The position numbers and the translations under genes are program-made. The notes below the pieces were generated by a model. It was given only the letters and a program-made list of their open reading frames with translations, ran no database searches and was not told where the DNA came from. Positions 35,909 to 46,900 of a stretch of DNA of 64,000 bases are shown one piece after another (position 1 is the first letter of the stretch; each line of letters opens with the position of its first letter). Source of the stretch: Spirogloea muscicola (lineage: Eukaryota; Streptophyta; Zygnematophyceae; Spirogloeales; Spirogloeaceae); NCBI GenBank assembly GCA_009602725.1, contig WELB01000016.1, forward strand, positions 396,609 to 460,608, given 5' to 3'.

Positions 35909-36963
35909 TCACCCCTGCTCGTCAGCCTCAGCCTCAGCAATCTCCTCATCCTCTGGCACGCCTCTCAAGTACAGGACATTGTTACACCTGCATGTGCCAC
36001 AGAAGGAATGCAAACGTTTTGTGGAGGATCAGCAGCCGTGCCCTCACAATCAATTGCAGAGGGCCTGTCAACGCCAGTATTGTCTTGTGCATTATTGCTC
36101 ATAGAGTTGCCTGATGCCCCCTCCCGCAACTCCGCCGGCTACAGTCTCTCAATAAGATGGCTTGGCGTCTGTCATTGCGAGCTGAGGACCCACTTGCATT
36201 TGATGCTGCCAAATGCAGAGCCCACATGCGAAGTACTTTAATTATTCGTCTAGATCTGTTGAAACAGCCTCCTAGACTGCGAGGACTTCTTAGGGAGACA
36301 AAATGGACAGCGGAGAGGGATAAGGTACTGAGCCTGCCGCAGCCACCTGATCAGGACCTCGCCGAGATTGCCCGTGAACTCGCCGTCGATGAACTCCTCC
36401 GTGCTCGCTAGCTGCAAAGGAGTAACGGCCACGGCTTGTCAGATCCCTTCACCCGTACGGCTGCTGTGCTCTGCAAGGCCATGTGCGAGAGTCCCCTGGA
36501 GACAAGGTGCGGAGGAGTGCAGGCAGGGCCTCGGACCTGGAGGTTCATGTACGAGTCGACGGAGACAAGGTAGCCTGCGAGAGGACCGCCGCAGGAGGCT
36601 GGTGAGCGGTGGCAGTGTCGTGTCGCAGGCACCATGTGCAATGGCAAGGGCAGCGGCAAGCTCTGGCGCGACGCCGCCGCCGCTGCTGCAAGAGACGCGG
36701 CTGACGGTGGGCCCGCTCGTGACAAGCCGTGCGCGCGACGAGGAGAAGGCGCAGGTGGGGAGGGGGGCCTCGCCTTTGTACTCCATGCCCCACTTGAGCT
36801 TCACAATCACCGGCTTGCCCGTGAGGTCGTTGAGGAACGGCTTGGGGTTCACCGGCACCGTCTGCGGCGGCGGCCGCGGCGGCCGCGGCGGCAGGTCAGC
36901 GCCAGCTGGGGCCGCGACGTCTGAGAGCGGCGCGGCAGGGCCGTGTTCTGCGGCGGAGCTCGC
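35909..36963 (-). CDS. SmF: Spliceosomal Sm core protein F, 5' incomplete
   Basis: Minus-strand exons: a first visible exon ending at 36774 ([20 protein letters not shown] then KWGMEYKG), 36574-36537 ([12 protein letters not shown]), 36411-36347 ([20 protein letters not shown]) and 35987-35909 ([15 protein letters not shown]..., TGA). Together they give nearly the whole of SmF with both Sm motifs. The 3-prime three exons join in phase. The intron after EYK begins with gcgagg on the coding strand, so it is a GC-AG intron. In other plants the protein starts only a few residues before PVNPKPF; here a ccgccgcag acceptor lies directly before TVPVNP, so a tiny upstream exon carrying the ATG is likely, near or beyond the N at 36964. 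It acts in the Sm ring of U1, U2, U4 and U5 snRNPs. Confidence 0.93.
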
Positions 36964-36964
36964 N
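36964..36964. other. Unresolved base (N) upstream of SmF
   Basis: It is next to a run of cgg triplets (36968-37000, plus strand) just outside the first recognisable SmF exon. Confidence 0.8.
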
Positions 36965-36966
36965 AC

Positions 36967-37005
<39 letters not shown>

Positions 37006-37127
37006 AGAGGTGAAGGCGCGGTTGAGGGGATGGCGGGATGGCGCAAGGGTTTAAGGATGGCCTTAAACCCTCAGCCCCCTCCCCCCCAAGTCTGGAAGCC
37101 GAGATCTCAACAAAACATGACATGAAT

Positions 37128-37375
37128 GCGGCTGCTGATATCAAAAAGGCGGCTGTAAACGCCAGCCAGGTGGCTGTAAACGCCGGCCAGGCGCATAAAG
37201 AGGGTGCTCATCACTATGGCAGCGGAGCCACAGGCCAGGCAGACAGGGCACAGAGAAAGGGAAGAAACGAAAGAAGTGGCACTCCCAATGGGGGCAAGGG
37301 CTGTGAAAAGCCAGCCCGAAAAAGAATTGACAAAGGTTCGAAGGGGCCAAATGGTGGAGGGGCCTAAGAAATGAA
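37128..37375 (+). repeat. Repeat families B and A in tandem
   Basis: 37128-37255 is family B, with its 'ggctgtaaacgcc.gccagg' unit doubled and then 'ggagccacaggccaggcaga'. 37283-37375 is a good family A copy nearly identical to those at 1.3 and 28.8 kb through 'aaaagaattgacaaaggttc'. Confidence 0.75.
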
Positions 37376-38171
37376 AGGTAATTGCGGGTGTACTGGTAAG
37401 AAGAGCTCTCCCTGGCCCTAGCGTCGCCGCCGCAACCCGGCGGCGGCGGCGACGGGGTGCCATGTCCGGGCGCCAAGCCAGGAAGCCCGCCCACTGCAAG
37501 GTTGGGCTCAGGGTTTAGGCCCGGCCCGGCTGTCGGCGGCAGCGGCGGCAGCGGCGGAGCACAAAGGCGCCAGCCGCGCGCCTGGCAGCCCAGAGTCGAG
37601 AGCGCCGCAGCTGCGTCGAGATCAGGAATGCGGCTGCTGAGTTCCATCTAAGGTGGAATCAAGGAACCTTTGCGGCAGGCGTTCCAGCGCACTTGGGCAG
37701 CTGATACTGCCGGCCTTGGTGCTACCACCATATGGCCGCCGGCACCCCACACGACAAGCTACAGCGGCGTTAAGGCAGCCCGTCCCCAGAGCCCCGGGGC
37801 CTTTATGAGCTTGGTCCGCACTTCTCTGCGCACTGGGCGGGGCCTCGGCTGCCCTCAGCCGCTCCGCCGCCACCACTGCTGCCTTCTCCGCCTGGGGCTC
37901 GAGCGGGCACGCACGATACGTCCAGGTCGCACGCGCTGAACACCCAGGATCTGACTTGCCACCGCGAACGCCGACCCCATGGCAGGATCCTGTCGTATGC
38001 ACTGCTTTACTCACTGCCGGTGCAGCTCGGAGAAGGCAAGGCGGCCCACCATCGACCTAACCCTAACCTTTAAATCCTAACACTAAACCCATGATTGACT
38101 TTCGACAAGAGCGATTGCCACATAGCACATTGAGCATCCAGGAGTTCTGCCATAATGTCATGGCTTCCCTG
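37376..38171. other. Intergenic with a telo-box-like motif
   Basis: GC-rich, with no recognisable gene. 38056-38069 reads cctaaccctaacct, two units of the plant telomeric repeat (aaccctaa). Such telo-boxes occur in promoters of translation-related genes; here it lies just 3' of the Sel1 gene, so a role is doubtful. Confidence 0.45.
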
Positions 38172-39677
38172 TTAGACTGCATACGCATTCTGGCCGGAGG
38201 AGGCTGATGACGCTGCACTTTTCAGCGCGGCAGCCATCATCTGCTCCAGCGCAGCCTCGTGGCCTTGATCTGCAGCAGCCTGGTACCACCGCATCGCCTC
38301 CCTCATCTCGTGCTGCATGGCCACCACGCCGCGCTTGGCCAGGCCCAGGCCCTGCTCATGGCACAGCCCGAGGCAGTACTGCGCTTCCGCGTCGCCCTGT
38401 TCTGCCGCAGCGCGATACCATGACATTGCCACGCCCCAGTCCTGCGCCACGCCCTTGCCAGTTGCGTGGCACATGCCCAGGTTGAGCTGAGCAGCAGCCA
38501 GGCCCTGCTCTGCAGCACGCTGGTACCAGCTTGTGGCTGCAACCATGTCCACCTCACATCCCTTGCCCTCGTCGTAGCATGCGCCCAGCTTGTTTTGCGC
38601 CACTGCGACGCCCTGCTCCGCTGCCGCCCGATACCACTCCACTGCCTCAACCTCATCGCGCTCGCACCCGCGGCCTGACGCCAAGCACGCTCCCAGGTTG
38701 CACTGCGCCATAGCACAGCCCTGTGCCGCTGACAGCCGGTACCACTGCACCGCTGTTACAGCATCCTTGGGCACGCCGCGGCCTCGCTCGTAGCTCGCGC
38801 CTAGATTGAACTGCGCATACATGTGGCCAGCCTCGGCTGCGCAGTGGTACCACACTGCAGCCTGCTCCGGGCTCGCCTCCACACCACGCCCGTGCTTGTA
38901 GCACACCCCCAGATTGTAAGCTGCGCCGCTCTGGCCCTGCTCGGCAGCCTTGCGGTAAAGCTCCGTGGCACGCAAGAGGTCCTTCTTGACGCCCTTGCCC
39001 TCATAATAGCAGTCCCCGAGGCGATACTGTGACTCTGCGTGGCCGCGCGCCGTGCTCGCCTGCAACAGCCGTATGCCCTCGGCGTGGTCTTCAGGCACGC
39101 CCTAGCCCAGGAAGAATTTCAGCGCCAGCTGGCACTCTGCATCCAGGTTCCCGAGGGCCGCAGCGGCACGCAGCCACCTCACAGACTCGGCCCAGTCGCA
39201 GCAGAGCATGGCGAGGCAGACCATGGCCGGGGCGTTGCCTTGCTCAGCGGCTGCACGGTACCACCGCAAGGCCTCGGTGGCGTCCTGCGCCACGCCGCGG
39301 CCGTGCTCCAGCGATGCGCCAAGGTTGAACTGCGCCTGCGCGATGCCCTGCTCCGCAGCTCTCCGGTGCCATGCCGCAGCTTCGCCTGCGTCTGGCACTA
39401 CACCCTCGCCAAGCTCATAGAGCACGCCCAGATTGCACTGCGCCTTTGCATGCCCACCCTCTGCCGCTCGGCGGTACCACGCTGCCGCTTTGCAAGGGTC
39501 TGCAGCGACTCCGCGACCCCGCTCGTAGCAGAGCCCGAGGTCATATTGGTCCTGGGCCACTCCACGCTCTGCGCCCTCCCGGTACGCCTGCAGCGCGTCC
39601 GTCGTCTCAACGTATATGGCCGAGTTGCCCGTGTTGCTGGGCAGGCTGTTGGGTCGGTCCTTCGGGCTCAGCGGCAT
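38172..39677 (-). CDS. Sel1-repeat protein interrupted by one in-frame TAG
   Basis: From ATG 39677 the minus strand encodes about 191 residues with four Sel1-like repeats, then a TAG at 39104-39102. The same frame continues without shift to a stop at 38172 for about 309 more residues with seven or eight further repeats (YDLGLCYERGRGV, YNLGVCYKHGRGV, NKLGACYDEGKGC and similar, each followed by an A.WY..AAEQG helix). The TAG falls in the fifth repeat at the variable position of the 'G.GV' loop (KFFLG-stop-GVPEDHAEG), so repeat register is kept. Sel1-like repeats form alpha-solenoids that scaffold protein complexes. The gene may be a young pseudogene, may be read through, or the base may be a sequencing error. 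An acceptor-like 'ttggcag' lies just before the ATG, so an upstream exon is possible. Confidence 0.85.
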
Positions 39678-39967
39678 GCCAGGCAGATGGCCCTGCCAAC
39701 CAAGAAGAAGCACTCTGGTCCTCTCAATCACATTGCACAGACTCGCCGTCAATGACTTGGCTGCAACTATGGCATACTTGCCAGTACACGTGACTGTAGA
39801 CAAGTCTTTGGGCAGTTAGCCAGCAACCATGACAAGCATCAGTTGCAGCGGATGAAAATTGAGCAACGGCGACAATTTGGCACCCGCTTGGCTGCATGGC
39901 CACAAGTCCAATCTGGCCAATAGCAACTTGTACAAGAGAAGGTGACACTTGGGGAGTGGGCAAGCAC

Positions 39968-42900
39968 CACTTCATCTAGATGCCCGGGATCCTTGCGCTC
40001 GCTGGACCGGCTTCTGAGCACAGCCTCGAGGTATATGGGTAGCAGGGCCGGGGCATGTCGCTCCAGGTGGTCGGCCACAACTCCTGACATGCCATTATGC
40101 GGGAGGCTATGAGAGTATCAGACCAAAGAAAAGGAGGAGGAAAGTAAAAGATCCATGCTTGTAGTTCTGGAAGTCATGGGCTACGAAAAGAAGTGGCTAT
40201 ACTGTTATTCAGCAGTGCAGGGCATGTCAACGGCTAGCGTATTTCAAGGTAGGCGTTCAGGGTCAGGGGCCAGATCAGACCTGAGGCGATGGCGGGCTTT
40301 GTACTTCGGAGAAGGTTGAGTGCCAGCTGGGGGTGCTCGGTAAGGAGCCACGTGGAGGACTCCAGCACCAGCTCCTGCTCCGCGGGGCCAAGCTTGCGAA
40401 GGTATGTCACAATAGCCTGCACTGCGGCATCGCCGTCCGCGTGGCTGCTCTCCGCAGCTGACTCACGTAGCACGGCCAGCGCCCGCTTGTGCAAGCCGCG
40501 ACTCCAAAAGAGCGGCACGAGTAAGTCGCGCCGCCCTGCCGAGACGAGCGCGGCCTCGCTCACAGCTGCATCGCAGAAGTTCTGGCCCCGCAGGAGGTGC
40601 TCAGTGGCAGGTGTCCCCCCACCTTCGCCATCAAGCTTCAGGTGCACCTGCAGCAGCGCCGTATCCAGTAGAGTAGCCGCCGCAGCCGCCGTGCCGCCTC
40701 CGCCCAGCTCCTTGGCGCACGCCACTGCTCCTGGCCCATTGTGGTCAGCAGCGGCTGGCACTGGGACTGCTCCAGCCCTGTCCGCAGCCTGTGCCACTGC
40801 CTCTGCAGCCTCCAGCACCGTCAGCCGCTTCTGGAGGAGGTAGCTCCTTAAGGCTTGCAGCGCTTGCTGGGGGCTACTTGCCCCATCGTCACCATTGGCT
40901 CGGCAACCACCAATAGCATTGTCGCTAACCGATGCGCCACCCAAAGCGGCTAGTAGTGACCCGGGCAAGCGCAGCACCGGCACAGTGGAGGGGTCGCCGA
41001 CGCCATCGTCGTTCTGGGCAGGCTGCACTTGACAAATGTCGGGGTAGAGCGCAAGCACCGCAGAAAGGTCTGGCAATGAGGAGGCCAACTGCGCCAGTGC
41101 CTCTGTGTAGTCGCCCTTGCGAAAAAGATACTGCCCAAAGCTGCAGTAATGGCCCCGCAATCCAGCGTGCTTCTCAGAGCGGTGCAAAAGACAGGATGTG
41201 TAAAGGCAACTGGCACATACTACGACAAGCTGCGCAGCAACTGATCTGATCCTTGGTCGACGATAGATCGAAGGTAAGGTTTCAGCCATGTTAGATAGCC
41301 AGGTTTGGTTGCCTGATTCAAATTTTGGTAGCCTGAATCTGAGCTGAAAACGGGGAAGCACCGGGCCCTTAATAGCACTTGGCAGGCAAGCTGCAATTCA
41401 AGCAAGCAGGGCACCTGGCGTGGACATGCGCCTCTGCTCGAGGCCGCTCCTCGAGCGGCAGATGCTTGCACAGCGACAATGCTTCCTCGTAATTGTTCGA
41501 TGCCTCCAGCTGCTCGACCTGCGGCCGTCGCCGGGGCGGGAGCAGGGTGGGGGCGCGCTTGCCCCCCTCAGCGACAGCCATTGAGCAGCGGATAAGCGAA
41601 GCCAGCATCAGCCCAATATCATCCACTCTGATCCATGTTAGCAGCTGCAGGAGTGTATAATAGACCCTTCATTACATTAATATGTATATGAGTTGACCCC
41701 ATATCTCTTTATCTTTTGTCACCTGCTGCTCGAGAGGCACCAGCGTGAGTAGGTGGACATCCGCGGAGCTGCTGGCAAGGACTGCACCCGTAGCGCTGTC
41801 AACGGCGAGGAGCCGCAGGCCGTCGGCCACCACCAGCGTCTGGACGAGAGGGAAGGGCGGCTCCAGCAGCCTGACCTGGCACAGCGCAAGGCCCCCCGTG
41901 AGGAGTGGCGATACTGCCGCCCGCAAATAGAACATGGGAAGTGCCACGACGCGACCTCCCACGGGGCTCGACGTCACCATGGCAGCCACGGCCGATGCAA
42001 GCGCCATCGTGCTGGGCTCGGCAACTTCGGTTCGGCAAGTGGAGGCATGTAGCCTCACCTCCACGGTGCCCGAATGGAGGAGGCCGACGGCGTACGGTGG
42101 CGACACCGTCACTGCAATGGGTGCCTCCTGCCACTCAAGCCGCTCCCCACTCTCCGCACGTCCGTCCACGCTGAGCACTACCCCTGCAACGTCCTGTGCA
42201 GCCGCAGCAACAGCACCCGCCATCGAAGCCATCAGCTTCTCACCGCCACACCTCGACAGGCATTGCTGACTGGCGCCTGCAGAAGGTGCTGCGCTGAACC
42301 TGCTGCAGCAGCACGCCGCTCCCACTCCCCAGCGGTACAGCCAGGCAGGGCACCGGCCGGCTGCAGGGCGCGGCGTCGACGATGACGGAGCCGTCGTCGG
42401 CGTCCATCAGCACGTACTTGCTGCCCAGGCCAAGGCAGAGCGAGCGCGGGCCGCACCATGCCGCGGCCTGCACGGGTCCGGGCGCGCGCTGCTCATGGAA
42501 GTCCGTGAAGCGCCTTCCGCTGCCTGCCAGGGGCGGCACGCAAGGTGCGTCGTTGGCGGCTCAGAGTATAGATCCGGGGTTTTGGCAAGCGATTCCGGAG
42601 CTTGGGCTGTGGCAGCTCTCACTGTGGCCGGCGCGGCGAGTGAGGGCTCTCACAGTCGAGCTTGTAGAGGAGCAGGCGGCGGTCCTTGACGACGCACAGG
42701 CGGCCGGCGTGGCCGTCCCAGGCGTACATGTACGCGCCGCGTGTCTCATCGAGCTGCTCCGCGGCGGCCTCCAGGCCCGGGAGGGCGTGCAGCCCGACGC
42801 CGTCAGCCAAGTGCAGGAGCAGGCCGTCGGGGTCCACCACGTCCAGCTGCACGACGGCCTTGGTCGCGAAGCCCGTGACGTTATGGCAGGCAGCCGCCGA

Positions 42901-43311
42901 CGAGGACGAGGGCTGCGGCAGTGGCGGCGGCTGGCCAGCATCCGACAGCGGAGGCGGCGGCGGCGGCGGCTGCCGGTCCTTGGCCTGGTCGCCGCGCTTG
43001 AAGGCGCGGAGGCCGTCCCGCAGGGCCGCCCTGAGGGACCTCTGCCGCGGCGGGGTAGCGGTGCCAGACTCATGCGGCGCCGGCGTCTCCGGCTCGGGGC
43101 CGGCGGCGGCGGAGGGCGGCAGCAGGGCTCCACGGTGGTGGTCAGTGCCGTCGCTGGGCTCGCCGGCGGCGGCGGCGGCGGGGGCGGGAAAGACGCGCAG
43201 AGAGCCGTCGGAGCAGCCGACGAGCACGGTGCCGCGCCACAGCGCGGCGCTGGTCACGGTGCCGCCGCAGCCGCGCACAGCGATGGCCGCCTCGAAGACC
43301 GCATGCCCCAT
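39968..43311 (-). CDS. VPS39: VPS39-like HOPS subunit, copy A, C-terminally truncated
   Basis: Minus-strand exons 43311-42654, 42523-42300, 42193-41723, 41518-41415, 41140-40281 and 40083-39968 join in phase. The N-terminal part is a CNH (citron homology) domain with proline- and alanine-rich inserts (FGTVTSAALWRG-type start, then LLHLADGVGLHALPGLE and RRLLLYKL). The middle carries the VPS39 solenoid blocks EEALSLCKHLPLEE, QYLFRKGDYTEALAQL, LYPDICQ and LLDTALLQVHLKLD. The last exon ends at VVADHLERHAPALLPIYLEA plus about 17 residues. Copy B continues for another ~350 residues (clathrin-like repeats and zinc finger), but here only 290 bases separate this exon from the Sel1 gene on the same strand, and I find no further exons. 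No stop is fixed: reading on gives a stop at 39839. HOPS acts in vacuole fusion; a truncated protein may be non-functional or have another role. Confidence 0.85.
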
Positions 43312-43904
43312 GGCCGCTCTCAGCACCTGAGACTCCTCGAGGCACCGCCGCCGCCGCCGCCGCCGCGGCCGCCGCCGCCGCCGTCGCAGCCGCCGCCGGG
43401 GCTCGGGGTGAGGGCCACGGGGGGAGGGGGTCTGGCTCTGCGCGGCCTAGGTTTGGTCGATCATTCGATGGGGCAACGTGACGCCTGATCAACGAGCGAC
43501 GAGTTGGTCCTCGTTTCCGGCTCAACGTTTTGCAGGCCTCCCCGTCCTCGCCGACAGTGGCCGTTTAGAGGAGTGGCGCGCGGCGCGCATGAGAATCAAA
43601 GGGAGGCATATTCGAGCCTCACAAAATCCTGGTAACGGGCCATTGAGCTGGATTAGGGGTTTGATGGGCTCGGGGATCCCGTGTTCAGGATGGAAGGTGA
43701 TTCCACCGCTCTGCTACATATCAGGCAGCCCGAGCGGCAGCCACTTCGACACGTTTCTGTCACTCTCTTCCGACTTGCGGCTGTTGACTTGGGGCGACCA
43801 AGTGGCTCTCATTAGAGATTGCTTGCTTTTAGCTGGAAGAAATATCATCTTAGGTTGTGCATTACCCCAATCCTCGTCCACTTTTTCGGGCTGGCCTCTG
43901 GGAN
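43312..43904. other. Spacer between divergent VPS39 genes, with repeat fragments
   Basis: Starts with a cgccgc run (43345-43395) upstream of copy A. 43585-43665 is a fragment of repeat family C. 43865-43900 ('cgtccactttttcgggctgg') resembles the end of family D. The N at 43904 then abruptly gives way to CNH coding sequence of copy B, so the join is probably an assembly gap. Confidence 0.6.
43904..43904. other. Unresolved base (N) at the start of VPS39 copy B
   Basis: It separates repeat sequence from exon sequence; the first exon of copy B, including the ATG and the first blades of the CNH domain, is missing. Confidence 0.85.
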
Positions 43905-46900
43905 CGGGGCTGCGCCGCCGCCGCCGTACGTGCTGCTGGAGACGCGGGCGGGCTTCGGGCGGCGCTCCGTTGCGCAGCTGGACGTCGTGCAGGCGCGCGG
44001 CCTGCTGCTGCACCTCTCCGACGGCGTGGCGCTGCACTCGCTGCCCGGCCTGGAGCCCCTGGCGGCGCCGCCGCGCACGCGCGGCGCCGCCGTCTACACC
44101 TGGCACGCGTCCTCCGGCGCGCTGGCCGTCGCCGGCCCCCGCCGCCGCCTCCTCATCTACCGCCTCGACGGTGCGCCATTCGCCCCGCCGTTCACTGAGC
44201 GCTGGCCGCTGTCGTCGTCGTCGGATCCTGGTCCTTGCTGCGGGGGCCTGTTGCAGCCATGGCGGCCTGCTGCCTAAACCCTTTAAGCCCTCTTGCTCCG
44301 CTGCCGGCATGCGCTTGGACAGCCGCGCTCCGTCTCGAGCTCCCTGTTTGGGCACCGAGCGCCTGGCACGGCTGTGCCGGGCGACGGCTGCAGAAGCGGA
44401 GCTGCCAATTGTCTCGCGAGAGTCTTATTGCCACCTACCGCCGTGCTGATCGCGACTTTCAGCTGTTCCTTTCGGCTTTAGGATCTGGAGCTTAATTATT
44501 GGCATTGGTTGGCTGTGTAGCGCGAGTTATCAGCTGCTTTTACTGTATGAGATTTGTCAACACATCACAGAAAGTGTGCGCACCCCGGCGTCCAGGCGTG
44601 AGCCGGCAGCTGCACGAGGTGAAGGACATGGCTGCACCCGACGTGGTGAAGGCGCTCGCGTGGGCCGGCCCGGCTGCGGAGCGCCTCTGCCTGGCCATCC
44701 GACGCGAGTACGTGATCCTCGACGTGCACACGGGCACTGTGTCCAACATCTTTCCCTCTGGCTACACCGCTTCGCCGCTGATCGTGCACGCTGGCGGCAA
44801 TCTCCTGCTTGGCAAGGTTGGGCCGGGGCTCCGCACCCAGCGGCCCCTATCTACCTGCACTGGTGCATGCATCAGTGTCAAGGTGTTCTGTACTACCATG
44901 ACTATTTGATGGGCCAGTTGCTAGCTCACTTCAGATCTCTTCATGTTATCAGCTGCAAGGTCTGCTCTAGAGGACTAGCGATAGTGGTGATCACTTATTA
45001 GAATGTTTTACTATCGATGTACCGCTTCAGTTGTATAATTTACCCAGGCAGAATCCTTGTAGAAACACTTCGAGAGGTTTTCTTGGTTTTACTTGAGTTG
45101 CTGCTTTCAGCTCAGGCCTGGCTGCATACTTGCAGGACAGTATTAGCGTGCTCGTGGACTGGCGGGGCAGGCCAATTGGCCACGGAGGTCTGAGTTGGTC
45201 TGAGGCGCCGCTGGCTGTTGCGGTGGTCGAGCCATACGCCCTCGGCCTTCTCTCGCGCTTTATCGAAGTATGTCTCGCGGATGCAGGAGTCTGTCATCAA
45301 CGTCAATCTTGGCACCATCTTGTTTAATCTGACATATCAATTTAGATACATGCTGTCATAAAATGCATCTGTAGTCTTGGTGGACTCGACTGAGGAGCTT
45401 TGGAACAGTCCGCAGCCTGCGTACGCCGACTCGTCCTCCTCCCCTGCCAACTTTGCTGCCGCAGACCACTAGCTCCGGCGATGACAAGCGTACTCGCCGG
45501 CGGCCTCCTTGGCCAGGTCCGCAGCCTGGACCCTCCACATGCCCTCGTCCAGACCCTGGCTGTGAGGGGCGTCACTGTGCTGGCGGCCAATGAAGCTGGC
45601 GTCCTGGCTGCCTCCGAGTCCACCATCTGGCGGCTGCTGCCGGTGCCGTTGGGCTTGCAGGTGAGCTTGCCCTCGACTAATATTGCAGACAGGATATGTA
45701 CGACATTAGTGCGGCGTGAGATAATTGCGAATTCAGGAGTCAATTTCAGGCAGCATTGAGTAATCAGGAGCATCTTGCTACGTGGCTTGAGCCTGAGAGG
45801 TGTCAAGACCACGAGCGCACAAATTGCGGCAGCATACTGAGAGTGTGCAGTGGAGCTAGTTGACCCTCTTCCTTCGGCTTCGCCAGGTGAGCCAGCTGGC
45901 AGGCCTGGGGAAGTTTGAGGAAGCGCTGGCCCTCTGCCAGCGCCTCCCTCCCGAGGATGCTGCGCTGAGGGCTTCAGAAGAGGACTCCATCCACAAGAGG
46001 TGCAGTCTTTGGAGAACTACTGGCTGCACGTTGGCTCGGACTGCTCAGTCTGTCTACTTTTTGAGCTGTAATCTAGAGTTTCATCCTTTAGAGACTTACA
46101 GAATGAAACACAGCCTAAACACTGGCTTGACAGTCGGACGGTATGCAAGTGATTGTCTCAGTGTTACATTCTGGGTGTTGTGATATGCAGGTACGGACAG
46201 CAACTCTTCCAGCAGGGCGATTTCGTAGCGGCCATGGAGCAGTATGATGCGTCCTCCATGGACCTCGTCTCCCTTCTCTCCCTCTTCCCCTCCCTCATCC
46301 TCCCTCGCAGAGCCCTCGCGGTCCTCGGAGCTGCCCAAGCTTTCAAAGGGCAGGCTAGCGGAGGGCACGAGCAAGCATCTGTTGGCGCGTCGGGCTTGTC
46401 CCCTGCCAGCACCAGGCGAGCGCTGCTGGCCCTTGCCGGGAGCCTCAAGCGGCGGCGGAGGGCGGTTGTCGAGAGGGTCGAGGCGGAGGAGACGTCACAG
46501 ATGATCAAGGAGGTGCTAGAAGGTGGCCAAGGCAAGTCACAGAGTAGCTCGATGGGCCTCAACTTGGAGGCTGGCGCGACAGCAGAGGGGCCCTCCATCG
46601 CCAGAGCCACTGCAATAGTCCTTGACACAGCATTGCTCCAAGTCCTTCTGGAGACGGAGGTCGACACGGCGTCAGCGGCCTCTTTTCTGCACGCCCCATA
46701 CTACTGCGACGTAGAGACTTGCCGGAGCTTCTTGGAGGCCAGAGGTGGCGGCAGACAGCTGCTGGTGCAGCTGTATAAAGACAACGGGCTGCACCAAGAA
46801 GCGTTGCAGCTGCTGCACGACCAAGTGGAGGGCGCCGCCACAACCGAGCAGCTGACGGCCTTACTGGACTACCTCAAGGTGAACCTCTCCTTGCACAAAG

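Noticed and set aside
39102-39104. Reassignment of TAG to a sense codon in this organism
   Set aside because: TAG terminates the M23 gene (27438) and the right-edge gene (62725) exactly at the expected protein ends, so it is a normal stop here.
38207-39755. Plus-strand frames of 90-238 codons over the Sel1 gene
   Set aside because: They are antisense shadows of the tandem Sel1 repeats and show repeated nonsense sequence with the same period.
43860-43903. Treating sequence before the N as the start of VPS39 copy B
   Set aside because: It matches the dispersed family D repeat ('gtccactttttcgggctggc'), not CNH-domain sequence.
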